Below are positions 27,008-35,158 of a DNA stretch of 64,000 nucleotides, piece after piece. The notes beneath the pieces are model-generated. The model did not search any database, was not told the DNA's origin, and saw only the letters and a list, made by a program, of their open reading frames with translations. The translations under genes and the position numbers were made by a program. How positions within the stretch are numbered: the stretch's first letter is position 1; each line of letters begins with the position of its first letter. Source of the DNA: Natrononativus amylolyticus (GTDB lineage: Archaea; Halobacteriota; Halobacteria; Halobacteriales; Natrialbaceae); NCBI RefSeq assembly GCF_024362525.1, contig NZ_CP101458.1, positions 2,728,001 through 2,792,000 of the forward strand, read 5' to 3'.

Positions 27008-27502
27008 ATCGGAGAGAGAGCCCGGCCGCCGCGGCGGTGGCGTCGGCAACGGCGCCTCCGTACGACGTGGACCGTCCCTTCGGGACGCCCCACGCACACC
27101 GTTGTCCGACTCTCCGAGTCGCACAACGCACGCGAGGAAAGTCCCCCCACCGTTCGGGCGGGTGACCGGACGCAAGTCCGGAGCGGGAGACCGCTGGCTC
27201 TGGAACAGAAACGACACGTCTCGGCCCGATCGATGAGGCGAGCGAACCCGACCGCGAGGAAGGGGAGTTGACCCGCCGAGAGACGCACGACGAACGCGGT
27301 TCAACGCCGCGGATCGCGGGCGCGGTCTCCGACCGCGACCGGACGCGATCGACGTCGTCGACGGCCGAGGATCGATGGAACGGCGAACCCTCACCGGTGC
27401 AAGTCCGTCCCGCTGGTAGCCCGAACGCACCGCGGATTCCGCGGGCGGGGCGGACGCTCAGCCGAATGCCGGGATGAACAGAAGGGGGCTTACTCCTCTC
27501 AC
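27008..27502 (+). ncRNA. rnpB: RNase P RNA, archaeal type
   Basis: The universally conserved 5' motif GAGGAAAGTCC is at 27134-27144 and the 3' motif ACAGAAGGGGGCTTA at 27478-27492, about 350 nt apart, as expected for archaeal RNase P RNA. A GNRA-type hairpin CCGGAC-GCAA-GTCCGG follows the first motif (near 27160-27180). Potential P1 strands are GGAGAGAG near 27011 and CTCCTCTC after GGCTTA, which set the approximate ends; both ends are therefore uncertain by some 10-20 nt. The RNA matures tRNA 5' ends. Small reading frames across this stretch are accidental. Confidence 0.93.
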
Positions 27503-27680
27503 CACGTTCTACGGAGGAGCCGTGCGTAAAGTTACTATCCGTGATTTTCAAATGCCATGGTACGTAGTAGCAAAAGTCAGTGGTCAGGGCCGGGGGATCG
27601 TGACGTCTCTCCGGGAACGGATCGGGTACGTCGAACTCGGGGATTCCGAGAGCGGATCGGCGGAATTGCGTCGGTGAAAC

Positions 27681-27732
27681 CGTCCTGACGGGGTCCAACG
27701 CGAGCGAAGCGAGCGGTGGGCACGTCAGGACG
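27681..27732 (-). repeat. tRNA-Arg tail inverted-repeat module
   Basis: CGTCCTGACG (27681-27690) and its exact complement CGTCAGGACG (27723-27732) flank a loop containing GCGAGCGAAGCGAGC (27700-27714). The 10-bp arm is identical to the last 10 nt of the adjacent tRNA-Arg. With the tRNA itself, the tail therefore occurs three times in alternating orientation downstream of the tRNA. Confidence 0.8.
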
Positions 27733-27743
27733 CGAACGCCGAA

Positions 27744-27772
27744 GCGAGGGCTTCGCGTCGCGAAGCCCTCGC
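27744..27772 (-). terminator. 14-bp near-perfect palindrome downstream of tRNA-Arg
   Basis: GCGAGGGCTTCGCG (27744-27757) and CGCGAAGCCCTCGC (27759-27772) are exact reverse complements separated by a single base. It begins 11 nt after the mature tRNA-Arg 3' end. It could fold as a long hairpin in the tRNA precursor and serve in termination or 3' processing. The function is inferred. Confidence 0.55.
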
Positions 27773-27782
27773 AAGAAGTGAG

Positions 27783-27855
27783 CGTCCTGACGGAGATTTG
27801 AACTCCGGTCCCTGGCTCCGCAAGCCAAGAGGATAGTCCACTACCCTACCAGGAC
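27783..27855 (-). tRNA. tRNA-Arg (anticodon GCG)
   Basis: A 73-nt cloverleaf on the reverse strand. The acceptor GTCCTGG pairs with TCAGGAC, discriminator G; the anticodon stem TTGGC/GCCAG encloses loop TTGCGGA, giving anticodon GCG for CGC/CGT; the T-arm is CGGAG-TTCAAAT-CTCCG. The acceptor has one G-T pair and the D-stem is weak. CCA is not encoded. Immediately 3' lie a long palindrome and a tRNA-tail repeat module. Confidence 0.9.
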
Positions 27856-28030
27856 TCATCTCTCCGTAGTGTGGTTCCAGTTAAAGCCCTTTCGAAAGGA
27901 CCGCGGTCGACGGCCTCTACACCCCGTTTCCGACGCGCCAACAGTTCACACAGAGACGATAAACGAACAAAGTGAAATGCGAATTTCAGCGTGGGGTATC
28001 GCTTTCAAACCGGCTCTCGAACGAGAGCGT

Positions 28031-28630
28031 ATGAACAGACGAACACTGCTCGAGCGCCTCGCGGCGATCACCGCAGTCGGCGCCCTCGCCGGGTGTCTCG
28101 ACGAGGGCGGAGATCCCGGTGACGGCGGCGATCCGGAAGACGACGGAGCGGACGACGATGAGAGCGACGAACCCGGTGACGACACCGACGACGAGCCGGG
28201 TGACGACACTGGCGACGAAGACGACACGGACGACGAGACCGACGACACCGGCGAGGACGATGCCGACGACGACGGGTCCGGCGAAATCAGCGACCAGCAG
28301 ATTACGACGACCGACGCCGACTGCACGAACGGCAACGGCGGGGACGACGCCACCGTCTCCGTGGAGGCCGAAGTCGTCGAGATCACCGGGAGCCTCGGCG
28401 CGCCCGACCCGTGTCACGAGGCCGCGTTCGGCGACGTCGTCCTCGAGGACGGCGAACTTACCGTCGAGATCACGGCCGAACCGGGCGACGACGCCTGTCA
28501 GCAGTGTCTGGCGACCCTCGAGTACGAGGCAACCGTCGAGTTCGACGGCGACGCGCCGGATCACGTGGCCGTCCGCCACGACGACGACGGCGAGACGACG
28601 ACGGTCGCCGAAACGGACGGGGACGAGTGA
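28031..28630 (+). CDS. Acidic secreted lipoprotein, hypothetical
   Basis: A 199-residue protein. MNRRTLLERLAAITAVGALAGC ends in a lipobox (Cys22) and carries twin arginines, consistent with a Tat-exported lipoprotein. Residues ~23-90 are a low-complexity Asp/Glu/Gly/Thr linker with repeats around DDTDDEPGDDT. The C-terminal ~105 residues form a small beta-rich domain with cysteines in DADCTNG, DPCHE and DDACQQCLATL, possibly disulfide-linked outside the cell. Many haloarchaea carry comparable lipoproteins of unknown role. ATG 28031 is fixed by the signal peptide. Confidence 0.8.
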   Translation: MNRRTLLERLAAITAVGALAGCLDEGGDPGDGGDPEDDGADDDESDEPGDDTDDEPGDDTGDEDDTDDETDDTGEDDADDDGSGEISDQQITTTDADCTNGNGGDDATVSVEAEVVEITGSLGAPDPCHEAAFGDVVLEDGELTVEITAEPGDDACQQCLATLEYEATVEFDGDAPDHVAVRHDDDGETTTVAETDGDE

Positions 28631-28843
28631 ACAGCGACGGCCGTTCGACCGACGGCGGCGCCGACTTTTATAACGGATCGCGAGGCAAGAGCGGTTCGTG
28701 AGCGAGATCGTGTCCGCGTTCCGCCGGAGTCGCCGCACCGCGTTCGGTCGTCGGTCGCCCCCCTCGAGACGCCGCCGGTTGGCGATCCGGGGCCGAATGG
28801 ACAACGCTTATGCGCGGGCTACTCATGAACGAGCATAGATAGT

Positions 28844-30262
28844 ATGAGCGATATCGAGGGGATCTACGAGGACCTCGAGGCCGACGTCTCTCTCGAGGAG
28901 TTTCGCGAGGCCGTCGAGGAGAAAGTCGAACAGATGGGCGGGCTCGCAGACGAGGAGACGGCGGCGATGCTCATCGCACACGAGATCGGCGAGAGCGAAG
29001 TCAACGGCGTCGCGGACATCGAACCGGGGATGGAGGAGGTGAAGTTCCTCGCCAAGGTGGTGAGCATCGGCGAGGTTCGTACCTTCGAACGCGACGGCGA
29101 GGACGCAGACGGCCGCGTCGTCAACGTCGAGGTCGCAGACGAAACCGGCGCGGTCCGGGCGGCGTTCTGGGACGAACACGCAGAAGCCGCGGCGAACGAA
29201 CTCGAAGAGGGGCAGGTACTCCGGATCAAGGGCCGACCGAAGGAGGGCTTTAGCGGGGTCGAAGTCAGCGTCGACGACGTCGAGCCCGACGACGACGTCG
29301 AGATCGACGTCCAGATCACCGACACGTACACCGTCGAGGCGCTCTCGCTCGGCCTCTCGGACGTCACGCTCGCCGGCCGCGTCCTCGACACCGGCAGCGT
29401 CAGAACCTTCGATCGGGACGACGGCTCCGAGGGTCGCGTCGCGAACGTGACCCTCGGCGATCCGACCGGCCGCATACGAGTCACCCTCTGGGACGAACAG
29501 GCCGACCGGGCGACCGAACTCGAGGCCGGAACCACCGTCGAGGTGATCGACGGTTACGTCCGCGAGCGCGACGGCGACCTCGAACTCCACGTCGGCAACC
29601 GCGGTGCCATCGAGGAGATCGACGAGGAGATCGACTACGTCCCCGAGAGCACGCCGATCGAGAGCCTCGAGATCGATCAGGTCGTCGACATCGCGGGCGT
29701 CGTCCGCTCTGCGGACCCGAAGCGGACGTTCGACCGCGACGACGGCTCGGAGGGGCAGGTCCGAAACATTCGGGTCCAGGACGCCACCGGCGACATCCGC
29801 GTGGCGATGTGGGGCGAGAAGGCCGACGTCGACGTCGGCCCCGGCGACGAGGTGGCGCTGGCGGACGTGGAGATCCAGGACGGCTGGCAGGACGACCTCG
29901 AGGCGTCGGCGGGCTGGCGGTCGACGGTCACCGTTCTCGATTCGGGTGCGGAGGCGGGCGGTGGCGCGGAGACCGAGGAGTCGAGCGACTCGGCGAACCT
30001 CTCGTCGTTCGCGGACGGGGACGCCGGCGAGGCGACCGCACCGGAAGCCGAGACCGAAACGGGGGCTGACGACGAAGCCACGGCCGACGGCGAGGAGATC
30101 GAGTTCACCGGCGTCGTCGTCCAGGCCGGCGATCCGGTCGTCCTCGACGACGGGGAGACGACCATGAGCGTCGAGACGACCGCCGACGTCGGCCTCGGCG
30201 AGGAAGTCACCGCACGCGGGATCGTCAGGGACGGCCGCCTCGAGGCGACGGACGTCTTCTGA
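28844..30262 (+). CDS. rpa2: Replication protein A (RPA)-type ssDNA-binding protein
   Basis: A 472-residue protein with an N-terminal helical region (IYEDLEADVSLEEFREAVEE), then three OB-folds at about 65-145, 165-255 and 275-360. Each OB-fold carries RTFxRDxG followed by VxNVxVxDxTGxxRxxxWxE, the RPA pattern. After an acidic linker, a final OB-like segment (about 425-472) occurs. It binds single-stranded DNA during replication and repair. The gene order RPA - histone - histone deacetylase - CCA enzyme is what I recall for the rpa2 locus of Haloferax volcanii, the basis for the symbol. CTTATGCG near 28809 is a likely TATA element. Confidence 0.88.
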   Translation: MSDIEGIYEDLEADVSLEEFREAVEEKVEQMGGLADEETAAMLIAHEIGESEVNGVADIEPGMEEVKFLAKVVSIGEVRTFERDGEDADGRVVNVEVADETGAVRAAFWDEHAEAAANELEEGQVLRIKGRPKEGFSGVEVSVDDVEPDDDVEIDVQITDTYTVEALSLGLSDVTLAGRVLDTGSVRTFDRDDGSEGRVANVTLGDPTGRIRVTLWDEQADRATELEAGTTVEVIDGYVRERDGDLELHVGNRGAIEEIDEEIDYVPESTPIESLEIDQVVDIAGVVRSADPKRTFDRDDGSEGQVRNIRVQDATGDIRVAMWGEKADVDVGPGDEVALADVEIQDGWQDDLEASAGWRSTVTVLDSGAEAGGGAETEESSDSANLSSFADGDAGEATAPEAETETGADDEATADGEEIEFTGVVVQAGDPVVLDDGETTMSVETTADVGLGEEVTARGIVRDGRLEATDVF

Positions 30263-30381
30263 GCCGGCCGACACCGCGTCGGTCGATCGGTCGCAGTCAG
30301 CGGGAGTCGATCGGAGAGCGCGAGAACGACGGCGACGCCGCTACGAAAAGCGTTAAGGGTGCTAGCTCCCGGTATGAAGGT

Positions 30382-30813
30382 ATGAACGTCGAACTCCCGT
30401 TCGCCCCGGTGGACACCATCATCCGGCGGAACGCGGGCGAACTTCGGGTGAGTGCCGGCGCGTCGGAGGAGCTCGCAAAACGGATACAGGAACACGGTGC
30501 GGCGCTCGCGGCCGACGCCGCCGAACGGGCGACCGCGGACGGCCGGAAGACGCTGATGGCGTCGGACTTCGGCGTCGAAACGGTGATCGACAAGGACGAC
30601 CTCGAGCTGCCGGTCGCGCCGGTCGACCGGATCGCCCGCATCCGTATCGACGACCGCTACCGCGTCTCGATGGACGCTCGCGTCGCCCTCGCCGACATCC
30701 TCGAGGACTACGCCGACAACGTGGCGCGGGCGGCGGCGACGCTCGCTCGCCACGCCGACCGGCGGACGGTCATCGCCGAGGACATCGAGACGTACTTCTC
30801 GCTGTTCGACTGA
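30382..30813 (+). CDS. hstA: Archaeal histone, two fused histone folds
   Basis: A 143-residue doublet histone. Fold 1 spans about 1-65 (LPFAPVDTIIRRNAGELRVS ... AAERATADGRKTLMASDF) and fold 2 about 72-143 (LPVAPVDRIARIRIDDRYRV ... ADRRTVIAEDIETYF). Each has the central long helix and the RKT/RRT-type DNA-contact motif. Two histone folds in one chain imitate a histone dimer, as in all haloarchaeal histones. The surface is acidic, as in other haloarchaeal versions. The histone deacetylase gene starts 5 nt after its stop codon, strongly suggesting one transcript. Confidence 0.95.
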   Translation: MNVELPFAPVDTIIRRNAGELRVSAGASEELAKRIQEHGAALAADAAERATADGRKTLMASDFGVETVIDKDDLELPVAPVDRIARIRIDDRYRVSMDARVALADILEDYADNVARAAATLARHADRRTVIAEDIETYFSLFD

Positions 30814-30817
30814 CCTC

Positions 30818-31825
30818 ATGCGTTTTGGCTACAGCGACACCTGTCTCGCACACGACCCCGGCGCTCGCCACCCCGAGACGCCGGACCGGCTGCGCGCGAT
30901 CCGGGAGGGATTGAAGCGAAAACACGGCGTCGAGTACGTCGAGGCCGACCCCGCGTCGCTCGAGACGATCGCGGCCGTCCACGACCGGGAGTACGTCGAG
31001 TCCGTCCGCGAGTTCTGCGCCGACGGGGGCGGCAACTGGGACCCCGACACCACCGCCGTCGAGCGGACCTGGGAGGCCGCCACCCAGAGCGCCGGATTGG
31101 CCTGCTGGGCCGCCGACGCGGCGCTCGAGGGCGCCGACGGTCGGGAGACGCCGTTCGCGATCGGACGGCCGCCGGGTCACCACGCCGTCTCCGACGACGC
31201 GATGGGGTTCTGTTTCGTCAACAACGTCGCCGTCGCCGCCCAGCACGCCCTGGACGGGGACGACGACGTCTCGCGGGTCGCGATCGTCGACTGGGACGTC
31301 CACCACGGCAACGGCACCCAGGACATCTTCGTCGAGCGCGGCGACGTCTTCACCTGCTCGATCCACGAGCAGGGGCTGTACCCGGGCACCGGCGAGGCCG
31401 ACGAGACGGGCGACGGCGACGGGGAAGGGACGACGATGAACGTGCCGATGCCCGCCGGCGCCGAGGACGTCGACTACCTCGCCGCCCTCGAGCGGGTCGT
31501 CTGTCCGGCCCTCGAGGCGTTCGATCCCGACCTCCTCCTCGTCAGCGCCGGTTTCGACGCCCACCGCCACGATCCGATCTCGCGCGTGCGACTCACGACG
31601 GAGGCGTACGCGCTCATGACCGGGCGCCTGCGGAGCCTCGCGGAGAACACCGACGCCGCGCTCGCGTTCGTCCTCGAGGGCGGCTACGGCCTCGAGGTAC
31701 TGGCCGAGAGCGTCGCGCTCGTCCACGAGACGTTCGACGGTCGCGAGCCCATCGAACCCGAAGGGAACGTGAGCGACGACGTCGAAGCGGTGCTGGACGA
31801 GGTGGCGGCGGCGCACGGCCGCTGA
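30818..31825 (+). CDS. hdaI: Histone deacetylase family protein (HdaI-like)
   Basis: A 335-residue zinc-dependent deacetylase of the arginase/HDAC fold. Visible are HPETPDRLRAIREGL, the charge-relay RPPGHHA with two histidines, DWDVHHGNGT with zinc-binding Asp and His, the second zinc Asp in SAGFDAHRHDP, and the closing LEGGYGLE. It removes acetyl groups from lysines (possibly of proteins such as the adjacent histone) or from polyamines; the substrate is inferred. It directly follows the histone gene with a 4-nt gap, in the gene order I recall for the Haloferax hdaI locus. Confidence 0.93.
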   Translation: MRFGYSDTCLAHDPGARHPETPDRLRAIREGLKRKHGVEYVEADPASLETIAAVHDREYVESVREFCADGGGNWDPDTTAVERTWEAATQSAGLACWAADAALEGADGRETPFAIGRPPGHHAVSDDAMGFCFVNNVAVAAQHALDGDDDVSRVAIVDWDVHHGNGTQDIFVERGDVFTCSIHEQGLYPGTGEADETGDGDGEGTTMNVPMPAGAEDVDYLAALERVVCPALEAFDPDLLLVSAGFDAHRHDPISRVRLTTEAYALMTGRLRSLAENTDAALAFVLEGGYGLEVLAESVALVHETFDGREPIEPEGNVSDDVEAVLDEVAAAHGR

Positions 31826-31846
31826 CGCCGACCGGGGCCGGTCCGA

Positions 31847-33220
31847 TTACGGGGTCGGCTCGAAGTACCGCGTCAGTTCGGCGCCGAACTCCGCACACAG
31901 CGCCGTCACCTCCTCGCCGGACAGCACCTCGTAGCCCTCGGCGAGCGCCGTCTCGACGTGGGCGCCGAGCGCCACCCCGAACAGCGCGTCGCTCTCGAGG
32001 AACGCCCGCGCCGAGGTGAACTCGCGCTCGCGTTCGACGACGTAGCGGTCGCCGTCGATGAACGGGCCGTAGGCGTCGGCGTCGTCGGCGTACGTCTCGT
32101 AGAAGCCCTCCGCGTGCGGACGAACGTGGACCGGCGGCCCCTCGTGGCGTTCGACCGCGGGGCGTTCAGTGACGGCGAGTTCGGCGAAGATCACCGCAGC
32201 GTCGTCAGCGAACGTCGTCGCTCGGAAGACGTCGAACTCGTGATCCTCGAGCCCCGCGACGATCCCCTCGAGCGACTTCTCGAGCTGGGGGTAGAGCTGA
32301 TCGTCGACGAGATCCGGCGGGGAAAAGCGCACCGCGACGGGCGTCGTCTCGCGGCGCTCGAGGTGCTCGCGCAGGTCGCCCGCCGAGAGCGGTTCGGGGT
32401 CGGCGGGGTCGAAGGGGTCGAGACGCGGGTCGGCGAGTAGCTCGCGGGCGTAGTGCTGGAGGCGGGCGACGTTCTCCGCCGAGCAGACCGCCGCGACGTT
32501 GCGCTCGGGGTCCGTTGGGTCGATGACCACCAGCGGATCGCCGAAGCTCGCGCGGCCGTGATCCTCGGGGTCGAGTTCGACCGGCGGCGACCAGTCGGCG
32601 GCGGCCTCGAGCAGGGGGCGAAAGCCGCCGTACTCGACGACCAGCAACTCGGTGAGGTAGCCGCTGAACCCCCGCGTTCGGAGGTTCGAGCCGTAGGCGC
32701 CGATCCCCTTCAGGAACTGCTTGGCGACGCGGACGTCCGCCGCGAGGTCGTCGGTCAGGCGGGCCTCGAGGTACTCGTTGTGAAACGGCGTCCGGTCGAC
32801 CGCCGACCGAATCTCGGTGGCGTCCTCGAGTCGGAAACAGGGGACGACGTCGACGTCGAACCCGCCGTGGGACCCCTTCACGTAGGGGTGTTCGGCGTAC
32901 TCCTCGTGGCCCTCCGGGAGGGTCTCGTGGCCGACCGCGAGCCCGTAGCGCTCGAGCGTCTCGCGGTCGAGTTCGGGCGGAAAGCGAACGAAGACGTCGA
33001 TGTCGCGGTCGCCGCTGATCCAGGTGCCCCGGTCCGTCGAGCCGACCTGCACGACGTCGGCGCCGGCACAGCGGTCGGTGGCGGCGGCCGTCGCGCGCTC
33101 GAGCAGCGTTCGAGCGACGTCCTCGAGGCGGGCGCGCTCGTCGGCGTCGGGATCGATCCGCTCGTGGACCTCGGCGACGACGGCCTCGAAGTCGTCGGAG
33201 TCGGCGTCCTCGTCGGTCAT
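31847..33220 (-). CDS. cca: CCA-adding tRNA nucleotidyltransferase
   Basis: A 457-residue archaeal class I CCA-adding enzyme. The nucleotidyltransferase motif VQVGSTDRGTWISGDRDIDVFVRF supplies the helix-turn and catalytic DxD; next come GSHGGFDVDVVPCF with the third carboxylate, QFLKGIGAYGSNLRTRGFSGYLTELL, and the tail/body domain. It adds CCA to tRNA 3' ends, needed here because none of the tRNA genes in the window encodes CCA. ATG 33220 was chosen; the 38-residue upstream extension is not family-like. It converges on the histone deacetylase gene. Confidence 0.95.
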   Translation of the reverse strand: MTDEDADSDDFEAVVAEVHERIDPDADERARLEDVARTLLERATAAATDRCAGADVVQVGSTDRGTWISGDRDIDVFVRFPPELDRETLERYGLAVGHETLPEGHEEYAEHPYVKGSHGGFDVDVVPCFRLEDATEIRSAVDRTPFHNEYLEARLTDDLAADVRVAKQFLKGIGAYGSNLRTRGFSGYLTELLVVEYGGFRPLLEAAADWSPPVELDPEDHGRASFGDPLVVIDPTDPERNVAAVCSAENVARLQHYARELLADPRLDPFDPADPEPLSAGDLREHLERRETTPVAVRFSPPDLVDDQLYPQLEKSLEGIVAGLEDHEFDVFRATTFADDAAVIFAELAVTERPAVERHEGPPVHVRPHAEGFYETYADDADAYGPFIDGDRYVVEREREFTSARAFLESDALFGVALGAHVETALAEGYEVLSGEEVTALCAEFGAELTRYFEPTP

Positions 33221-33345
33221 TGGGGGCAGGTACTCGAGGCGGGCGGGAAAGCGTATCGGAGCGGGGTCGACCGGCGTGTGAGGAGGACACGCGGGTGGGG
33301 GGAAAACGAAAGCCCTATCAAATCCTCCGAACAACGTGAAGACGA

Positions 33346-33418
33346 GCCGAAGTAGCTCAGTTGGTAGAGCACCTCGCTGTTAACGAGGCGGTCCCAGGTT
33401 CGAGTCCTGGCTTCGGCG
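33346..33418 (+). tRNA. tRNA-Asn (anticodon GTT)
   Basis: A 73-nt cloverleaf. The acceptor GCCGAAG pairs with CTTCGGC, discriminator G; the anticodon stem CCTCG/CGAGG encloses CTGTTAA, giving GTT; the T-arm is CCAGG-TTCGAGT-CCTGG. CCA is not encoded. The D-arm and variable loop are regular. An AT-rich segment (CCCTATCAAATCC) about 25 nt upstream could be the promoter. Confidence 0.97.
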
Positions 33419-33625
33419 CTTCTGCTCGGAACTCACTCTCGCGAGGAGCGCTAGCGCCGAGCGAATTCGTACCGAGCAGAAGCAGGACAAACAGGCTCGA
33501 GCACGCGAGTCGCAGCCCGACACGAACGGAGCGAGTGTCCGGACCGTCTCGCACCTGTTCGAGTCCTGGCTTCGGCGCTTCTGCTCGGAACTCACTCCCG
33601 CGAGGAGCGCTAGCGCCGAGCGAAT
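33398..33625 (+). repeat. Tandem copies of the tRNA-Asn 3' tail with 69-bp identity block
   Basis: A 69-bp segment starting inside the tRNA T-arm (33398-33466) recurs at 33557-33625 with one substitution, 159 bp apart. It spans half a T-arm, the acceptor end, CTTCTGCTCGG and the palindrome GCGCTAGCGC. Between the copies CCGAGCAGAAG (33472-33482) is the exact complement of CTTCTGCTCGG (33419-33429), so the first unit folds. The second unit lacks the rest of a tRNA and is not a gene. Confidence 0.88.
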
Positions 33626-33688
33626 CTCTTTCGAGCGAAAGTGAAACGCCGAGCAGGCGAGTCACACGCCGGGGCGCGACCGTACAGC

Positions 33689-34930
33689 CTACGCGGGCTC
33701 GAGCAGCCCGTCCAGTCGCGCGGCGAGCCGGTCGGGGTCGACGAGCAGGTCGTCGTGCGGGTCGTGTGCGCTCGCCTCGACGACCATCGGTTCGTACTCG
33801 AATCCCAGCAGCCCCGAGAGGAGGTAGTACGAGGGGCGAACGAGCGTCTCGGGGAACAGTTCGACGATCAGGGGATCGTCCGCGAAGAGCATGTTCGCGA
33901 ACCCGGCGCCGTGTGGCGACAGCAGGACCTCGGCGCTCGAGGCCAGCCGGATCTGGTCTGCGACCGAGAGCGACTCGAAGACGACCGGCTCGAAGCCGTA
34001 GTCGGCCAGGACGGATTCGACTTCCTCGTGGTTCGCGATCCGCCGGCCGCGCTCGGTTTCCCGACGGGAGACGTAGATCCGCCTGCCGTCGGCGCACGCT
34101 CCGGGAGCGGCGTCGACCGCAGCGCGCAGCGCCTCCCGAACCCACCGACAGTCCTCGTAGGAGAGGTCGAAGCCGTACCTGGGACCAGCCCACGACGTCG
34201 CCAGGCGGTGGTCGGTGACCAGGAGTTCGTCGACCCGGCAGCCGGCGCCGTCCCACTCGAGACACCGGTCCCCGTAGCCGAGCAGGGCAAGCGTCTCGTG
34301 GACGAACGAGGGCGCTCCCTCCTCGATCAGCACCGCCGGCTCGCGACCCGTCTCCGCCTCGTAGCGCTCGAGCAACCGGAGTTTGGGGAGGTACTCGACC
34401 AGCCAGGGGTAGTAGTAGTTGTCGTAGAACGGCACGAGCGGAAGCACGGGCGACCGGATGCGCCGGCGGGGCGACGGGGGGCGCGACGCGAGGGTTCCGA
34501 GGGCCAGCGTCCAGGCGGTTTTCGTCCCCAGAAGGGGCCTGTGTTCGGCGAAGAAGTGGTCCGGGTCCGAGCCGGCCGTATCGAGGAGGATTCGACCGTC
34601 CGCGAGCAGGCCGACCGCGGACTCGCCGGCGAGAGAACAGTTGGACAGCGAGCAGAGAAAGCGCGGTGCCGGGTCGTAGGTGCCCGAAAACTCCTCGAGT
34701 TGCGGGGGGACGTCGGTCGACGAAATTCGACGCGACGATTCGGCCCCTTCGATCCAGAGCCCGTCGCGGGCGGCCGCGTGGCGCCGTAGCTCCTCGCGGG
34801 GAACGAGCTCGAGCCCCCGGTGGAACGCGACCGACTTCGGAAAGCCGACCACCTTCGACGCCAGCACCCGCGGGCCGTGCTCGCGGTAGATCTCCGCGGC
34901 TCGAGCCGGGAGCTCGCGCGGCGCGTTCAT
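33689..34930 (-). CDS. Glycosyltransferase family 61 protein
   Basis: A 413-residue protein. The C-terminal domain has the GT61 (DUF563) pattern: RRIYVSRRETERGRRIANHE, VLADYGFEPVVFESLSVADQ, SSAEVLLSPHGAGFANMLFA and DPLIVELFPETL. The central FYDNYYYPWLVEYLPKLRLL matches the family's NYYHW-type segment. GT61 enzymes transfer sugars such as xylose or N-acetylglucosamine from nucleotide donors. It lies divergent from a run of envelope-glycan genes, so a role in surface polymer or protein glycosylation is likely. No signal peptide is seen. Confidence 0.88.
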   Translation of the reverse strand: MNAPRELPARAAEIYREHGPRVLASKVVGFPKSVAFHRGLELVPREELRRHAAARDGLWIEGAESSRRISSTDVPPQLEEFSGTYDPAPRFLCSLSNCSLAGESAVGLLADGRILLDTAGSDPDHFFAEHRPLLGTKTAWTLALGTLASRPPSPRRRIRSPVLPLVPFYDNYYYPWLVEYLPKLRLLERYEAETGREPAVLIEEGAPSFVHETLALLGYGDRCLEWDGAGCRVDELLVTDHRLATSWAGPRYGFDLSYEDCRWVREALRAAVDAAPGACADGRRIYVSRRETERGRRIANHEEVESVLADYGFEPVVFESLSVADQIRLASSAEVLLSPHGAGFANMLFADDPLIVELFPETLVRPSYYLLSGLLGFEYEPMVVEASAHDPHDDLLVDPDRLAARLDGLLEPA

Positions 34931-35158
34931 CCGTCCCCGTGTCGATTCGGCGCTTCCGACTCGCGACCCGCCGAAAGCGGCGACCGGACGGCCGGGTCTG
35001 CGAAGCGGGGCCGCATTAGCTCGGAGAGTGCCGGCGGCTGGTCTCCGTGACGCTGCTCATGCGCTCGCGTCCACACGGGCGCTCATCAATGTGTTGCACC
35101 GCCGCGTCATCTGGCCGTATCGACGGTTTTAGAACGGGTGCCGTGGTCCGGGGAGACT

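Noticed and set aside
27474-27677. 67-codon frame after rnpB
   Set aside because: Its beginning overlaps the conserved 3' end of RNase P RNA and the rest has no family-like features.
33380-33595. Frame with the peptide EQKRRSQDSN repeated, antisense to tRNA-Asn
   Set aside because: It is produced by reading the tRNA tail and its duplicate backwards. Such peptides are frequent false annotations near tRNAs.
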